A DNA stretch of 64,000 nucleotides from CAVQMB01 sp963713445 (GTDB lineage Bacteria; Pseudomonadota; Gammaproteobacteria; Competibacterales; Competibacteraceae): contig CAVQMB010000011.1 in assembly GCA_963713445.1 (NCBI GenBank), positions 28,955-92,954 of the forward strand, written 5' to 3'. Every line of letters starts with the position of its first letter. The first letter of the stretch is position 1. The notes under the pieces were generated by a model. That model was not told the origin of the DNA and ran no database searches. It saw only the letters and a list, made by a program, of their open reading frames with translations. The position numbers and the translations under genes are program-made. Below, piece after piece: positions 36,445 to 45,181 of the stretch.

Positions 36445-37446
36445 ATGGCATTGATGAAGCATGTGGTGCGGCTGGCGGGCGTGGTCCTGCTGGGTCTGGG
36501 CATGGTGGTGTCAGGGCCGGCGCTGGCGGCCAGGATCAAGGTCGCCGGGGTCTACACTCAGCCCATCCAGGAACCCTGGGACGGCCGTCTGCACGAGGCG
36601 CTCAAGGCCGCCGCGGCGGCCGGCAAGATCGATTACGTGTATTCCGAGAGCGTGGCCAACACCGACTATGTCCGGGTACTGCGCGAATACGCTGACCAGG
36701 GCGTCAATCTGATCGTCGGCGAGGCCTTCGGCATCGGCCGTGAGGCCCGGCAGGTGGCGAAGGATTATCCCAAAGTGGCGTTTCTCATGGGCGACACCGG
36801 CAAGCCCGCAGGCAACAATTACGCTGTGTTCGACGATTATATCCAGGAACCCTGCTATCTGATGGGCATGCTGGCCGGCGGGCTCACCAAGACCGACAAG
36901 ATCGGCATGGTCGGCGGTTACCCGATCGGCGAAGTCAACCGCTTGTTCAACGCCTTCATGGCGGGCGCCCGGGCGGTCAATCCCAAGGCCCGGTTCAAGG
37001 TCACCTTCATCGGCGCGTGGTATGACCCGCCCAAGGCCAAGGAGTCGACCCTGGCCCAAATCGAATCGGGCGTCGACATGGTGTTCGCCGAGCGCGCCGG
37101 GGTGGTCGAGGCGGCCCGCGAGAAACACATCGTGGCGTTCGGCAATATCGTCGACGGTCATCAGCAGGAGAACGGCAAGGGCGTGGTAGCGACCTCGGCG
37201 CTGTGGAACATGGGCCCGGCGGTCAATCACGCCATCGATCTGGTCAAGGCCGGCACGTTCAAGGCCGCCGATTACCGCCAGTGGACCATGATGGCCAAGG
37301 GCGGCGCCTCGCTGGCCCCGTACTACGACTTCAAGGACCGCATTCCGGCGGCGCTCAAGGCCAGGGTGGAAAAAACCGCGGCGGCCATCAAGGCGGGCAC
37401 GTTCCACGTCAAGATCGACGACAGCCAGCCCAAGTCGACCTACTGA
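36445..37446 (+). CDS. BMP-family ABC transporter substrate-binding protein
   Basis: Periplasmic binding protein of the Bmp/Med family, which mostly binds purine nucleosides or related compounds. 333 residues. ATG 36445 has AGGAG seven bases upstream. Signal peptide AGVVLLGLGMVVSGPALA, no lipobox. Body KVAGVYTQPIQEPWDGRLHEAL, then VGEAFGIGREARQVAKDYP and DDYIQEPCYLMGMLAGGLT. First of a four-gene importer operon. Confidence 0.88.
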   Translation: MALMKHVVRLAGVVLLGLGMVVSGPALAARIKVAGVYTQPIQEPWDGRLHEALKAAAAAGKIDYVYSESVANTDYVRVLREYADQGVNLIVGEAFGIGREARQVAKDYPKVAFLMGDTGKPAGNNYAVFDDYIQEPCYLMGMLAGGLTKTDKIGMVGGYPIGEVNRLFNAFMAGARAVNPKARFKVTFIGAWYDPPKAKESTLAQIESGVDMVFAERAGVVEAAREKHIVAFGNIVDGHQQENGKGVVATSALWNMGPAVNHAIDLVKAGTFKAADYRQWTMMAKGGASLAPYYDFKDRIPAALKARVEKTAAAIKAGTFHVKIDDSQPKSTY

Positions 37447-37450
37447 GCCG

Positions 37451-38976
37451 ATGGCGGCACTGCTGCGGCTCACCGGCATCAGCAAGCGCTTCGGTACGCT
37501 CGCGGCCAACGACGGCATCTCGCTGACGCTGGCCCGCGGCGAGGTGCTGGCGCTGCTGGGTGAAAACGGCGCCGGCAAGACCACGCTGATGAATATCCTG
37601 TTCGGCCATTACGTGGCCGACGCGGGCAGCGTCGAGGTCGACGGTCAACCGCTGGCGCCGGGTTCGCCCGATGCCGCCATTGCCGCCGGCATCGGCATGG
37701 TGCACCAGCATTTCACCCTGGCCGACAACCTGACCGTGCTCGATAACGTGATGCTGGGCACCGAGCCGCTGTGGTCGCCGCGCCAGCACCGGCGTACCGG
37801 CCGCGCCCGGTTGCAGACCCTGGCCGGCCAGTTCGGCCTGAGCGTCCACCCCGACGCGCGGGTGGCGGAACTGTCGGTGGGCGAGCGCCAGCGGGTCGAG
37901 TTGCTCAAAGCGCTGTACCGCAATGCCCGCGTGCTGATCCTGGACGAGCCCACCGCGGTGCTGACGCCGCAGGAAATCGACCGCCTGTTCGAGACCCTGC
38001 GCAAGCTGGTGGCGCAGGGGCTGGCGGTGATCTTCATCTCCCACAAGCTGGGCGAGATCCTGCGCATCAGCGACCGGGTCACCGTGCTGCGGCGGGGCCA
38101 GGTGGTGACCACCGTGGCCGACCCGGGATGCCGATCGCGCCGGCCTGGCCGAAGTGATGGTCGGCCGCGCGGTGCACCGGCCCAAGGCCACGCCGATGGC
38201 GCCCGGCGCGCCGGTGCTGGAACTGTCGCGGGTGACGGTGAGCGAGGGCCAGCGCACGCTGCTGGCGCAGGTCGACCTCAGCGTGCGGGCTCATCAGATC
38301 GTGGCCATCAGCGGCGTCGCCGGCAACGGCCAGCCGGCGCTGGCGGACCTGTTGAGCGGCCTGCGCCGGCCGGCGGCGGGCACGCGTCAAACTGTTTGGC
38401 CGGCCGCTGCGCCGGTTTTCGCCGCGGGCCCTGATCCGCGCCGGAGTGGCCCGCATCCCCGAGGACCGCCATGCCGCCGGCGTGGTCGGCGAGATGACGG
38501 TGTGGGAGAACCTGGTCAGCGAACAGTTGCGCCGCGCGCCGTTGAGCCGGGCGCGGATGCTGATCGACGGCCGCGCCTGCCGGGCCTATGCCCGCCGCCT
38601 GATCGAGGCCTTCGATGTGCGCTGTCCGGGGCCGGACGCCGAGACCCGGCTGCTCTCCGGCGGCAACATCCAGAAGCTGATCCTGGCGCGGGCGCTGGCC
38701 CGTGAGCCCGGCCTGATCGTGGCCAGCCAGCCCAGCCGCGGTCTCGACGAGGGCGCCATCGCCTATGTCCACGAACAGTTGCTGGCCGCCCGCGAGCGCG
38801 GCGCCGGCGTGGTCCTGCTGTCGGAGGATCTCGACGAAGTGCTGGCGCTGGCCGATCGCATCGTGGTGATCTACCAGGGCCGGCTCAGTGCGCCTTATGA
38901 ACCCGGCAGCGTCGATGCCCGCCAGTTGGGACTGTTGATGAGCGGCCATCACGCGGCGACCGGGGAAGCGGCCTGA
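37451..38976 (+). CDS. BMP-type ABC transporter ATPase (two nucleotide-binding domains), frameshifted
   Basis: Sugar/nucleoside-type fused ATPase. First domain: Walker A GENGAGKTTLMN, Q-loop MVHQHFTL, signature LSVGERQRVELLKAL, Walker B VLILDEPTAVLT. Second domain: SGVAGNGQPALADLLSG, RIPEDRHAAGVVGEMTVWEN, LSGGNIQKLILARALAREP and SRGLDEGAI. +1 indels near 38127 and 38385 break the frame; corrected length 507 residues. As in this family, the second domain's Walker A is degenerate (no Lys-Thr), so only the first site may hydrolyse ATP. Confidence 0.9.
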
Positions 38977-38978
38977 GC

Positions 38979-40059
38979 ATGCAGTTCGAGCGCCGCGAAC
39001 GGGTGCCGGTGTGGCTGCTGGCGCTGGCCCCGGTGGCGGCCATCGCCGGGGCGCTGGTGCTGTGCGCCGGGCTCATCGTGTGGACTGGGGCGCCGGTGCT
39101 CAAGGCCTACGGATTGCTACTGCAGGGCGCGCTGGGCTCGCGGTTCGCCATTACCGAAACCCTGACCCGGGCGATCCCACTGATCTTCACCGGCCTGGCG
39201 GCGGCGGTGGCGTTCCGGGCGCGGTTCTGGAACATCGGCGCCGAAGGCCAGCTCTACTGCGGCGCCCTGGCCGCGACCTGGCTCGGCACCGGCATGATCG
39301 TGCTGCCGCCGGTGCTGATGATCCCGCTGTTGTTCACCGCCGGCGCGCTGGCCGGCGGGCTGTTCCTGCTGCTGCCGGTGTGGCTGAAGAACCGGCTGCA
39401 GGTCGACGAGGTGGTCACCACCTTGCTGCTCAATTTCGTGATCCTGCTGGTGGTGAACTATCTGCTGGAGGGGCCGCTGGAAAGACCCCGCCGCGATGGG
39501 CTGGCCGCAGGCCGCGCCGATCATCAACAACGGCCTGCTGCCGAAGCTGGTGCCGCGCAGCCGGCTGCACGCCGGGTTGCTGGTCGGGTTGGCCGCGGCG
39601 GTGCTGATGTGGCTGGTGCTGCGGTTCACGGTGTGGGGCTACGAAATCCGCGCGGTCGGCCACAACCCGCGGGCGGCGGCGTTCGCCGGCATCTCGATCG
39701 ACTGGACCTTCGTCCGGGTGGCGCTGCTGAGCGGCGGACTGGCCGGCATGGCCGGGGTCAGCCAGCTGATCGGCCTGAAGGGTTATCTCACCGCCGATCT
39801 GTCGCCCGGCTTCGGCTATACCGGCATCGCGGTGGCCATGCTGGCCCAGTTGCATCCGCTGGGGGTGGTCCTGTCGGCGGTGTTCCTGGCGGCGATCTAC
39901 GTCGGCGCCGACTCGATGGGCCGCGCGCTCAACATCCCCACCTATATCGCCGACGTGCTGGTGGCGGCATCGCTGCTGGCGGTGCTGCTGAGCGTCATGC
40001 TGGTGCGTTACCGGATCCGCTGGACCCGGCTGCGGGGAGGGCCGCATGGAACTGCTTGA
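38979..40059 (+). CDS. BMP-type ABC transporter permease 1, frameshifted
   Basis: Inner-membrane permease, BPD_transp_2 family, about nine helices. FRARFWNIGAEGQLYCGALAA and VDEVVTTLLLNFVILLVVNY, then after a +1 indel near 39480 MGWPQAAPIINNGLLP, GHNPRAAAFAGISIDW and LSPGFGYTGIAVAML. Corrected length 359 residues. ATG 38979 is 2 bp after the ATPase; the end overlaps the second permease by 14 bp. Confidence 0.9.
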
Positions 40060-40991
40060 CCTGATCCTGACCACCGGCTTCTGGGCGGCCACCATCCGCA
40101 TGGCCAGTCCGCTGATCTTCGCCACCCTGGGCGAGCTGATCTGCGAGCGCGCCGGGGTGCTGAATCTGGGCATCGAGGGCATCATGGCGATCGGCGCCAT
40201 GTCCGGCTGGATGTGGGTCTACCAGGGCGGCGACCTGTGGACCGGGGTACTGGTCGCCGCGGCAGTGGGCGCCGCGTTCGGGCTGCTGCACAGCGTGCTG
40301 GCGGTGCATTTCGGGTCTGTCACAGCACGTCAGCGGGATCGGCATTACCTTGCTGGCGTCGTCGCTGGGCAACTTCATCTTCCGCATGATGCTGCCGGCG
40401 GTGACCACGCCGCCGCGCATCACCCCGTTTCAGCCCTACGGCATCCCCGGGCTGGACGCGATTCCGTTCCTCGGTACCGCCCTGTTCACCCATACCGCGC
40501 TGACCTATCTGGCCTGGCTGTGCGTGCCGCTGATCATCTACGGTTTGTTCCGCACCCCGCTGGGGCTGGCGGTACGCATGGCCGGCGAGAACCCGATGAC
40601 GCTGGAGGCCCAGGGCATCGACGTGCTGTCGGTGCGCACCGGCGCGGTCGTGGTGGGCAGCGCGCTGATGGCAGTCGGCGGCGCCTTTCTGACCCTGTCG
40701 GCGTTCGACGCGTTCTACATCGGCATGACCAATGGCCGCGGTTGGATCTGCATCGCCCTGGTGATCTTCGCCGGCTGGCGGCCCGGCAAGGCGCTGGCCG
40801 GCGCGCTGCTGTTCGCCGGCCTGGATGCGCTCCAGATCCGCGCCCAGCAGGCCGCCGGCAGCGTGATCCCGTACCAGGTGTTCCTGATGCTGCCGTACCT
40901 GCTCAGCATCGTCGCCATGGTCGTCATGGCCCGCCGCACCGCAGCGCCCAAGGCCTTGCTGATCCCGTTCCGCCGCGGCGAACGCCAGTGA
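40046..40991 (+). CDS. BMP-type ABC transporter permease 2, frameshifted
   Basis: Second permease. N-terminal ATIRMASPLIFATLGELICE and AGVLNLGIEGIMAIGAM, then a +1 indel near 40317 and SSLGNFIFRMMLPAV, LAVRMAGENPMTLEAQGID and NGRGWICIALVIFAGWRPG. Corrected 314 residues. Last gene of the importer operon; the first block of intergenic repeats starts right after it. Confidence 0.9.
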
Positions 40992-41706
40992 ACGGTCCCG
41001 CAGGCTCCGCGGCCCGCCCGACCGTCACCGTCGGATCGAAGGGAGTAGGGTGCATACGCGTACCAAGGGCTGCGCAATCCAACTGACCGTCGGCATCGGA
41101 TCGAAGCGGGTAGGGTGCGCACCGCTGTGCGCACGCGGATAATGCACGGTGGCGTGACCTCCCGGTGGTGGGATATTCAGGCTCCGGGCGGCGTCGGCAC
41201 GATGATCGTTCGCCGGTGGGGTATTCGGGCTTCGGGCGGCGTGCGCACGGCAGTGCGCACCCTACCAAAGCGGCTTTGCGGTTGGTCCGGTCGTTAGCGG
41301 TGGATCACAGCATGTGGCGGATACGTGGCCGGCGGGTGGCATGCCGGCATCCGAACCATCGGCATCGGACCGAGGAGCGCACCGCCGTGCGCACGCGGAC
41401 AACGCACGGTGGCATGCCGGTGGGGATTCAGCGCCGGGCGCACGCGGACAACGCACGGTGGCATAACCTCCCGGTGGTGCGGATATTCAGGCGCCGGCCA
41501 GCGTCGGCGCGATAATCATCCGCCGGTGGGGTATTCGGGCTTCGGGCGGCGTGCGCACGGCAGTGCGCACCCTACCAGGGCGGCTTTGCGGTTGGTCCGG
41601 TCGTTGGCGGTGGATCGCAGCCTTTGTACGGCTATGCCGGCGGCGCAACCGTCACTGCCGCGTCGAACCGCCGCACAATTCTTAATCACCAACCAACGAG
41701 GTCACC
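40992..41706. repeat. composite palindromic repeat block 1
   Basis: No gene. Copies of the window's repeat family: GTAGGGTGCGCAC...GTGCGCACG at about 41110, 41245, 41390 (partial) and 41550, each GTGCGCAC-N4-GTGCGCAC, linked by GC-rich segments such as GGTGGGGTATTCGGGC and TTCGGGCGGCGTGCG. The unit at 41205-41300 recurs almost unchanged at 41515-41610. Short frames through it encode only repeat peptides. Confidence 0.85.
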
Positions 41707-42390
41707 ATGGACTACGTCATTTCCGCGCCCACCCCGCCCAGCGTCGCTGTGGTCGAAACCGAAGCCCGCTTTCCGGTGCATCGGATCTACTGCGTCGGCC
41801 GCAACTATGCCGCGCACGCACGCGAGATGGGCAGCAATCCGGACCGTGAACCGCCGTTCTTTTTCCTCAAGCCGGCCGATGCCGTGATCGAGCAGGCCGA
41901 AGTGCCGTACCCGCCGGCGACCTCCAACCTGCATTACGAGATGGAAATGGTGGTGGCGATCGGCCAGGGCGGCAGCAACATTCCCGCGGCACAGGCCCTG
42001 GATCATATCTACGGCTATGCGGTCGGCCTGGATTTGACCCGGCGTGATCTGCAGCGCCAGGCCAAGGAGGCCGGCCGGCCCTGGGACGCCGCCAAGGGCT
42101 TCGATCACTCCGCGCCCTGCAGCCCGATCCGCCCGGTCAGCCTGATCGGCCATCCCGACCACGCCCGCATCTGGCTGCAGGTCAATGGCACCACCCGCCA
42201 GGACAGCGACGTCAACAAGATGATCTGGTCGGTGCCGGAAATCATCGGTCATCTGTCGACCCTGTTCACCCTGCAACCGGGCGACCTGATCTACAGCGGC
42301 ACCCCGCAAGGGGTCGGCGCCGTCGAGCGTGGCGACCGGCTTGTGGGTGCCGTGGAGGGCGTCGGCAAGCTGGCTGTGACGCTGGTCTGA
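41707..42390 (+). CDS. fumarylacetoacetate hydrolase family protein
   Basis: 227 residues, the short FAH form close to fumarylpyruvate / acylpyruvate hydrolases. IYCVGRNYAAHAREMG, FFFLKPADAV, the metal ligands of NLHYEMEMVVAIG, GYAVGLDLTRRDLQ, KGFDHSAPC and IYSGTPQGVGAV. Hydrolyses or decarboxylates a 2,4-dioxo acid. Isolated single gene between repeats and the FKBP gene, so pathway unknown. ATG 41707. Confidence 0.88.
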   Translation: MDYVISAPTPPSVAVVETEARFPVHRIYCVGRNYAAHAREMGSNPDREPPFFFLKPADAVIEQAEVPYPPATSNLHYEMEMVVAIGQGGSNIPAAQALDHIYGYAVGLDLTRRDLQRQAKEAGRPWDAAKGFDHSAPCSPIRPVSLIGHPDHARIWLQVNGTTRQDSDVNKMIWSVPEIIGHLSTLFTLQPGDLIYSGTPQGVGAVERGDRLVGAVEGVGKLAVTLV

Positions 42391-42571
42391 GTGCTGGTCA
42401 GCGCCGGAAAGCCCGCACCCGATGGTGCTGATTCATTAAGACGATGCCGTATCGCCAGATCCCGAATAGCCCCTTCGCGCATACGCTTCCGCTGGTCATT
42501 ATTTTCGCGTATGGTGCCCAATTTCGTGCCGCCCTCTGTTAGCTGTTGATTTTACAACCTGAGGTAAGTTT

Positions 42572-43276
42572 ATGACCAAGCATATCGCGAGCTTGCTGGC
42601 CTTGTCGGCGCTCTGTATGAGTGCGCCGGTGCTGGCGCAGAACAACCCACTGAACACCGATACCCAGAAGTTCAGCTATGTCCTGGGCCTGGATGTCGGT
42701 GAGTCCCTGCAGCGGCTGGACACCAAGGTGGACATGCACACCCTGACGCAGGCCATCGAGGACGTGTTGCAGAACCGGCCCAAGGCGCTGAAGCCGGCCG
42801 AAGTGAAGCAGGTGCGCAAGCAACTGGTCAAGGAGCTGCGTGGCAAGGCTCAGGCCAAACAGCAGGCCACGGCACAGAAGAATCTGAAGGCCGGCGAAGC
42901 TTTCCTGGCCCAGAACAAGCAGAAACCAGGTGTCAAGGAGACCCAGTCCGGGCTGCAGTACAAGGTCATCAAGCAGGGCGACGGCCCCAAGCCGAAGGCC
43001 ACCGACACGGTCACCGTGCAGTATCGCGGCAAGTTGATTGACGGCACGGTGTTCGACAGCTCGTACAAACACGGCAAGCCGGCGACGTTTGAGCTCGACA
43101 AAGTCATCCCGGGCTGGACCGAAGGCGTGCAGCTGATGCCGGTGGGCAGCACCTACGAATTCTATCTCCCGGCCAAGCTGGCTTATGGCAAGCGCGGCGC
43201 CGGTCGCGTGATCGGCCCCGACGAGGCCCTGATCTTCAATGTCAAACTGCTGAAGATCGACCACAAGTCGAAGTAA
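42572..43276 (+). CDS. FKBP-type peptidyl-prolyl isomerase (FkpA/Mip-like)
   Basis: Exported folding catalyst. 234 residues: signal peptide (SLLALSALCMSAPVLA), N-terminal helical dimerisation domain with the FSYVLGLDVGESL segment, a Lys-rich long helix, and the FKBP domain (VTVQYRGKLIDGTVFDSSY, VIPGWTEGVQLMPVGSTYEFYLP, GAGRVIGPDEALIFNVKLL). GAGGTAA is eight bases before the ATG. Its last 35 bp overlap the convergent cpdA. Confidence 0.92.
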   Translation: MTKHIASLLALSALCMSAPVLAQNNPLNTDTQKFSYVLGLDVGESLQRLDTKVDMHTLTQAIEDVLQNRPKALKPAEVKQVRKQLVKELRGKAQAKQQATAQKNLKAGEAFLAQNKQKPGVKETQSGLQYKVIKQGDGPKPKATDTVTVQYRGKLIDGTVFDSSYKHGKPATFELDKVIPGWTEGVQLMPVGSTYEFYLPAKLAYGKRGAGRVIGPDEALIFNVKLLKIDHKSK

Positions 43277-44009
43277 CGGCTACCCGCTCGATGCCGCTCG
43301 CCAGGCTACCGTCGCGGCCCAGCCGCAGCCAGCGGTAGCCGGGCCGGGCCAGCGCCTCCGGTTCGCCCTCGGCCGTGAACTGACAGCAGGTCGAGGGCGT
43401 GCCCATCAGAGCCATACCATGACGCCGGCCTTCCCAGGCCCGGTGAATATGTCCCCAGACGACCCCGCGCACCTGCCGGTGACGGTCCAGCACCGCCCAC
43501 AAATCGGCCGGATTGGTTAGCGCCACCCGGTCCAGCCAGGCCACCCCGGTCGGCTCGGGATGATGATGCACCGCCACCAGTGCCGGCTGCTGTGGCGCCG
43601 CGGCCAGACACTCATCCAGGAATGCCAGCTCGTCCCCGGCCAGCAAGCCGCTGTCCTCACCTGGCAGGGCGGAGTTCAGCAGCACAATCTGCCAGCCGCC
43701 CAGTTGCACCCGGCGTTCGCGCCGGATCGGCCCGGCCGCCAGCAGGCTGGCAAAGTCCGGCAGGTCGTGATTCCCGGGCAGGCAATAAACCGGCACCCCG
43801 AGCGGCGCCAGCCAATCCCGTAGCCGGTCGTAGCCGGCCGCGTCCTCATGCGCCAGATCGCCGGTCGCGAGCAGCGCATCCAGCGGCCAGTGATGGGCCC
43901 GGATGTGTGCCAGCACCGCCGCCAGTCCGGCATCGACATCGATGCCGCGCAGCTCACTGTGCGGCGTACCGCGCAGATGCAGATCGGTAATCTGGACAAT
44001 GTTCAGCAT
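43242..44009 (-). CDS. cpdA: 3',5'-cyclic-AMP phosphodiesterase
   Basis: 255-residue calcineurin-like metallophosphoesterase of the CpdA type. Ligands: TDLHL, ATGDLAHE, PGNHDLPDF, AVHHHPEPTG and GHIHRAWEG. Hydrolyses cAMP, lowering CRP activity. ATG at 44009 on the minus strand. The C-terminus overlaps the FKBP gene end for end; the final ~10 residues may be extra. Confidence 0.86.
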   Translation of the reverse strand: MLNIVQITDLHLRGTPHSELRGIDVDAGLAAVLAHIRAHHWPLDALLATGDLAHEDAAGYDRLRDWLAPLGVPVYCLPGNHDLPDFASLLAAGPIRRERRVQLGGWQIVLLNSALPGEDSGLLAGDELAFLDECLAAAPQQPALVAVHHHPEPTGVAWLDRVALTNPADLWAVLDRHRQVRGVVWGHIHRAWEGRRHGMALMGTPSTCCQFTAEGEPEALARPGYRWLRLGRDGSLASGIERVAVTSTCGRSSAV

Positions 44010-45181
44010 GTGTTACAGGACCTGCCCGTTATCCGTGTCAGATGATCGGCCGTTCGACGTATCCCGCGCGGTCGGGCCGCCCGAACCGGACGCGTCGCGG
44101 TCCAGGACATCGCGCATGTGTCTCGGGTAGTGCGTGGTCCGCTCACCGACCGACCGGAATTACGGATCGCGCGCCGAGCGCGTTGGCTTGGCGATTTCAC
44201 TCAGTGTAACAGGCTAGCGACATCGCACCGTTTACTGCAACCGCCAGCTTTGGCTTGGCCGTCTGCGGAAGGATTGCGTTGTTAAAACCCGGTGGGGGCG
44301 CAGCTTTGCTGCCCACGCCGCCCAGTGCGCGAATATCGCGCCCGCCGCCCGGATCCCGAATACCCCACCGGCGGATGATCATCGCGCCGACGCCGCGCGG
44401 CACCTGAATACCCCACCGCCCGGTGGTCATTCCCACCGTGCGTTGTCCGCGTGCGCACAGCAGTGCGCACCCTACGCCCTTCGATTCAACGCCGACGGTC
44501 CTGAGCGCCGGTATGCCGCGCTCCGGCCACGAACCCGCCACGCTGTGATCCACCGCTAACGACCAAACCAACCGCAAGCCGCCCTGGTAGGGTGCGCACT
44601 GCCGTGCGCACGCCGCCCGGAGCCCGAATACCGCGCCGGCGGGCGATCATCGCGCCGACGCCGCCTGAATACCCCACCACCGGGAGGTACATTTGGCCGG
44701 CGCCTGAATACCGCACCGGCGGACGATCCTTGCACCGACGCCGCCTGAATACCCCACCACCTGGGAGGTCACGCCACCGTGCGTTGACCGCGTGCGCACA
44801 GCAGTGCGCACCCTACGCCCTTCGATTCAACGCCGACACTTCGGCTGCCGGCATGCCGCGCTCCGGCCACGAACCCGCTACGCTGTGATCCACCGCTAAC
44901 GACCGGACCAACCGTAAAGCCGCTTTGGTAGGGTGCGCACCGCCGTGCGCACGCCGCCCGGATCCCGAATACCCCACCGGCGGACGATCATTGCACCGAC
45001 GCCGCCTGAATACCCCACCGGCGGGTGGTTACTCCACCGTGCGTTGTCCACGTGCGTACCCTCAGCCCCTTGCCCAACGCCTCCGGTTGGTCGGATCCCG
45101 GAGCGCACCTGCAACGAAACATTCGGGTCCACATACAAGCTATACTAAATGGTTTACTCAATACGGGACCGGTGACCTGAC
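44010..45181. repeat. composite palindromic repeat block 2
   Basis: The first ~220 bp (44010-44230) carry nothing recognisable, and 44231-44320 is transitional. From about 44320 to 45080 three copies of the composite unit follow, bounded by GTGCGCACCCTAC and GTAGGGTGCGCAC in opposite orientation, with inner ~45-50-bp direct repeats of the type GAATACCCCACCGGCGG. A shared tail (GCCACGAACCCGC.ACGCTGTGATCCACCGC) closes each unit. The last 100 bp carry TATACT (45141-45146), a possible -10 for aruI. Confidence 0.85.

Noticed and set aside
42480..42513. Inverted repeat CATACGC / GCGTATG upstream of the FKBP gene
   Set aside because: Seven-base arms with a 20-base gap are short enough to occur by chance; no regulator candidate.
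44320..45080. CRISPR-like array (regular ~45-50-bp repeats in blocks 2, 3 and 4)
   Set aside because: The repeated parts are longer and more variable than CRISPR repeats, the intervening segments are also repeated rather than unique, and no cas gene is present.
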